Shown here: piece after piece, positions 45,802-49,311 of the stretch | Numbering within the stretch: position 1 is the stretch's first letter | Layout: every line of letters begins with the position of its first letter | NCBI GenBank assembly: GCA_003550305.1 | Contig: QKYT01000033.1 | Coordinates: 84,283 to 133,593, forward strand | Direction: 5' to 3' | DNA length: 49,311 nt | Origin: Glomus cerebriforme | Taxonomy: Eukaryota > Glomeromycota > Glomeromycetes > Glomerales > Glomeraceae | Translations under genes and position numbers: made by a program | The notes under the pieces: generated by a model | Databases searched by the model: none | Told to the model about the DNA's origin: nothing | The model's input: the letters and a program-made list of their open reading frames with translations, nothing else

Positions 45802-47843
45802 TTTGAAGAAGAAGAAGAAGAAGAAATTTTTTTAATTATTTCGTGAGAGAATGTTTAATATGCAATTCGAAATTGATAATAAATGATTTCAGTACAATTT
45901 AATTCTACTTTTATATTTCTAATTTATTTTTTTTTTTTTTAAAAAAAAAAAAATTGTGTTCATTGATATGAAGAAAAACAGAAAAACAATAATGTACGTT
46001 TTGGATACTATATTATTCTTTTTTATTTGTGTATATATATATATATATATAACGAACTAAATTGGGATTACGACCATTAACAGAACATTCTCATACAATA
46101 AATTTTATATTTGTTAAAGTATTATCATGACGTACTTTAAATGTAATATTTATCCAATGAACCTTTTCTTGTCAATACCAGTTTATATTAATAAATTCGT
46201 TCTTGATTTATAATATTTAGATATCATGAAACTCAAATGTGTTTCTTTTTAAGTTAATTTATTAACTATTATGAATTCCGTATATTTTATCTTGCATGCT
46301 TCTTTGTTTCACATTGTGTGTGTACCTGTGTACCTCCATTGATAAACTTGACATTATAATGCATGCAAAAGCATATGTAAGGGAGAGGAGTCTTTCTACT
46401 TTAATCGATTATAATCAGCCACAAAATGATACAAATGATAATACAAGTTGTGGCTTGAATTTGTGATCTTTGCGGATTAAACAAACTTAAATTGAATTGT
46501 AATGAAAGAAGAAGAATCCATGCAGGATAAATATAAATAAACTTAACGACCATCGTAGAAAATGGCGTGCAGGTTTTATAATTTGCTCATTGTTTTTTTT
46601 AAAAAAAAAGAACCAAAATTAAAACCTATACCCCATTTTCTATAATGGTAGTAAGAATGTATTTAAAGTGTATTTAATTTTAGAAATTTTATTTGTTTAT
46701 CTGAAACAAACCCATATTTGTTTGATAGAAAGAAAAGTGATTCAAATAGTAAAAATGAAACAATTTGATCATAAAATTATTATTTCTTTGTGTTAAGTAT
46801 TATATTAAAAAAAAACGAGAGAGAACATGTATTTATAACAAAAAATTTTCTCGATTGATCATTCATTTTCGAATATTAATTGTTTCGGGTATTCGAATTC
46901 CGGCTTCGGACCAAGAATCATTTCATTTTGAATATTCTTTGATTTAAATCTTCGGATTTCGGTACATAACTATAACAATCTCTCCTAGGATTTATTTGAT
47001 AGGAAATTCTTTTTTTCCCTATTAAAAATTACAATGTGAATGTATTAATAATATATAAGGGTTTAATGAAGTCAAATGATATCACACGAATTAATTTCAT
47101 AAAGGGAACTTTTGAATGTGGTAAGATTATCATAAGAAATGAACTTCAAAAAAAGGTTAACAAATTTGTGACACAGCGGATGATTTTAATTTCTAAATAC
47201 TTAATTTATACTAAATTCAATCCATATGGTATACCAGATTTACATGATTCCATGGAATGTACAGGAATTATAAACGATGGGGTATTATTTATTTAATATT
47301 GTATATAATATATATCGAATTCGAATATACTGTACATGCATTTTTCTATGAAATTTAAATTACTTTTTAAATTGCCTAAAAAAGGTATACATGGACACAA
47401 CCACGTACCAGACCTAATAAGAATTGGTATATTTCTCATCTCTTATCTTTCGAAGTTAAATCGAAATATCGAATCACAATGCATAAATTATTCTATTATT
47501 TTTGTTCTGTCTGCAATGAAACCTTGGTACAATATAAATAAATAAGTGTAACATTTCTATTTATTCGTTCTCTTATAAAAAAATTAAACACCAAATTTAG
47601 AACCTTCCGTTCCTAAACAATCGAACCGCTGATCTCGTAACAGTTATTTAACTTTGCATAATGACACGATCACGAATTAACAATGTGATTATGTTCTATA
47701 TCTGATACTCGTATGTTAGCCTATATACCTATATACATGTCTAATATATATAACAAACTGTTTAAATGATTTATATATAAAATAAATAGATTATATTAAT
47801 TAAATAGATGAATAGTATGTGTATATTATTATACGGGACGGGA
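45802..47843. other. Intergenic
   Basis: A (TA)n tract lies near 46030-46050. Three moderate + strand frames (46765-46947, 47036-47296, 47336-47545) show partly protein-like stretches such as FNPYGIPDLHDSMECTGIIN and KKGIHGHNHVPDLIRIGIFL. They have no shared frame, start context or splice links that I can support. They may be remnants of a decayed gene of unknown family. Confidence 0.4.
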
Positions 47844-49311
47844 TTATACAACAGGAGTATATATTGTAGAACTGGAAAAATATGCTTCTTGTTGTTCTTG
47901 TAATTGTTTTGTTTTTTTCTTTCTTTGAGATCTTATATATAAAGCTGTTAGACCTGCATATAAAAGTGTAGTACCTGCTACTCCAAATCCAATTACATCA
48001 CCTTTATTTATTGAACCTGTTGCTCCTTTATTTGGCGAAGATGTATCATTTGATTCTTTTAAATCTATATGAAAAAAAAAAAATACTTGTCATTAAGAAA
48101 TAATAAACTATTAAATAATTAATTTATAAAATTTAAAAATGTTATACCTGATGAATTTGTAATTATAAAATTATGATCCAAGAATTGATTCAACTTTGTT
48201 CCTTCGGTATTGAATTTACTTGTAGGATCTTTAATAGTTTGAACCACATTATTTTCACTTCCTTTCGGAATAGCTAATTTTATGATCACACAATTATCAG
48301 GGGACCTTTCTAATTTAATTGTTCTTATTTGACTTTCGGATAATCCAAGACTATTAGCAAGATCTCTGGGCAAGAAATCTGCAATTTGTGCTGCTAATGT
48401 AGGATCGTTTACCACATCTTCCCAATTAATATGATTCAATTTTAATATAATCTCTGTTTCATTGTCTAGAAGAAAAAAGTTTAATAAAGAAAATTAATAA
48501 CCCATAAAAAATTTTTAATGTTTTCTGAATGTTTTGTGTAAAAAAAAAGTTTACCCGAGTTTTTTAACTTTTCTTCTTCATCAATTGGTTCGTTAGCAAC
48601 AGCAATTTCTTCAGGCACATTAGGCGAAGATGATGAATCAGTTGTCGAAGTAGATGTTGGTGTTGGAGGATTTGATGGTATTACTATAGAGGTAGGAGGA
48701 ATAAACGCATCATTTGTTGGCATTGAATTTGGATAACCAACAGAAGTTGGAAACACGACATCAGTTCCTTTCGCAATTTGATTATTTCCAGTTTCATTTA
48801 CAGGTTCTTGAGAATTATTAACATTTGGTTCGGATGTTATAATAGCAGTTGGAGCTATATTTGTTCCAGAAACAACAGGAGTAGGAGGTTCTGTTACTTC
48901 TGGAAAATTAGGTTCATTAATTGCTGTAGGTTGGCTAGAATCTCCTTGATTTAATGAATTTGTAGGTTGACTAGAATTTCCTTGATTCGGTGTATTTATT
49001 ACTTGACTTGGTATATCTATGGATTTTCCTGGATTTGGTATATCTGTGGGGTTTGGAGTGTCTGCGGGATTGCCTTGTTTTGGAGTTTTCCCTCCATTTG
49101 GAATGTCTAGAGGATTCGGAATATCTTTGGGATTAACTGCCTTTGGAATGTCTACTGGATTCAGAGTATCTGTGGAATTCTTGGGATTTGGAGTGTCTGT
49201 AGGATTTCCAATCACTTGTTTTGGAATGTCAGTAGGATTCCCTTGGGTTGGAGCATTCGCAGGATTACCTTGGTTTGGAGTGTCTGTGGGATTACCTTGG
49301 TTTGGAGCATC
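47844..49311 (-). CDS. Msb2-like signalling mucin, 3' part (5' end outside the window)
   Basis: Exons on the minus strand are >49311-48555, 48465-48148 and 48064-47844, in frame across both introns; about 432 residues are visible. Order: Pro/Asn/Thr repeats of the form NQGNPTDTP; a Ser/Thr/Pro-rich mucin-like stretch (VIPSNPPTPTSTSTTDSSSS); an ordered extracellular domain (INWEDVVNDPTLAAQIADFL, PRDLANSLGLSESQIRTIKL, IIKLAIPKGSENNVVQTIKD); one membrane segment (DVIGFGVAGTTLLYAGLTAL); then a short basic cytoplasmic tail (RSQRKKKTKQ) ending TIYTPVV. The extracellular domain plus single pass and short tail matches fungal Msb2-type mucins, where cleavage of the mucin domain activates MAPK pathways for filamentation, surface sensing and osmotic stress. 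The N-terminus and signal peptide are not in the window. Assignment rests on remembered domain pattern, so other mucin-like receptors are possible. Confidence 0.7.
49015..49311 (-). repeat. Coding minisatellite of 27-30 bp
   Basis: On the + strand, units like GGATTACCTTGGTTTGGAGT followed by GTCTGTG recur up to the window edge. On the minus strand they encode repeats of 9-10 residues such as QGNPTDTPN and NPADTPN. The units nearest the edge are most alike, and the array runs out of the window. Confidence 0.75.

Noticed and set aside
47036..47296. Stretch FNPYGIPDLHDSMECTGIIN considered as part of an RNA-directed RNA polymerase relic
   Set aside because: The resemblance is only to a short motif pattern from memory; neighbouring frames do not supply the catalytic motif, so the call is not supportable.
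1..49311. tRNA, rRNA, CRISPR array or prokaryotic operon
   Set aside because: No tRNA A/B-box pair with a foldable cloverleaf, no rRNA-like stretch and no regularly spaced direct repeats with unique spacers were seen; the genes are intron-rich and eukaryotic.

Overview
The window looks like nuclear DNA of a filamentous fungus, most likely an arbuscular mycorrhizal fungus of the Rhizophagus type (inference). The reasons are very high A+T content, many short GT...AG introns, long homopolymer runs, and a mix of transporter, kinase, methyltransferase and small secreted-protein genes. No bacterial operon, CRISPR array, tRNA or rRNA was seen. All multi-exon models were built by hand; every junction listed keeps reading frame, but none is backed by transcripts.

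The window has two compartments. Positions 1 to about 13,300 are extremely A+T-rich and hold no intact host gene. They contain repeats in several states of decay: a well-preserved poly(A)-tailed retroposed element with a 17-bp target-site duplication (7913-9531), a decayed opposite-strand copy of its 3' end (about 2955-3300), a repeat with a period of about 130-140 bp, a decayed unidentified coding relic (10621-10860), a 33-bp minisatellite, and a 546-bp near-perfect palindrome bounded by TAA duplications (11857-12402).

From about 15 kb the window is gene-bearing. In order: a two-repeat MYB/SANT protein (+), SAM-dependent methyltransferase A (-), an oil-body-associated protein of the DUF1264 family (-), methyltransferase B (-), a voltage-gated K+ channel (+), a VIT1/CCC1-type iron/manganese transporter (+), a small helical protein (+), a membrane-anchored protein kinase with altered catalytic motifs (-), a tyrosine/lysine-rich secreted protein with kexin-like sites whose repeat core is an assembly gap (-), a GDS1-like winged-helix regulator (-), a Kre9/Knh1-like secreted protein (-), an Amt/Mep ammonium transporter (-), a basic Ser/Arg-rich protein (-), and at the right edge the 3' part of an Msb2-like signalling mucin (-).

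The genes do not form one pathway, but several suit a nutrient-trading fungus: ammonium uptake, vacuolar metal storage, K+ flux, lipid-body storage, and cell-surface or secreted signalling. The most interesting items are the kexin-type repeat protein with its gap, a nearly identical TATA-box context shared by that gene and the ammonium transporter, the Msb2-like mucin, the triplicated 18-nt motif upstream of the oil-body gene, and the retroposon with its decayed relative.
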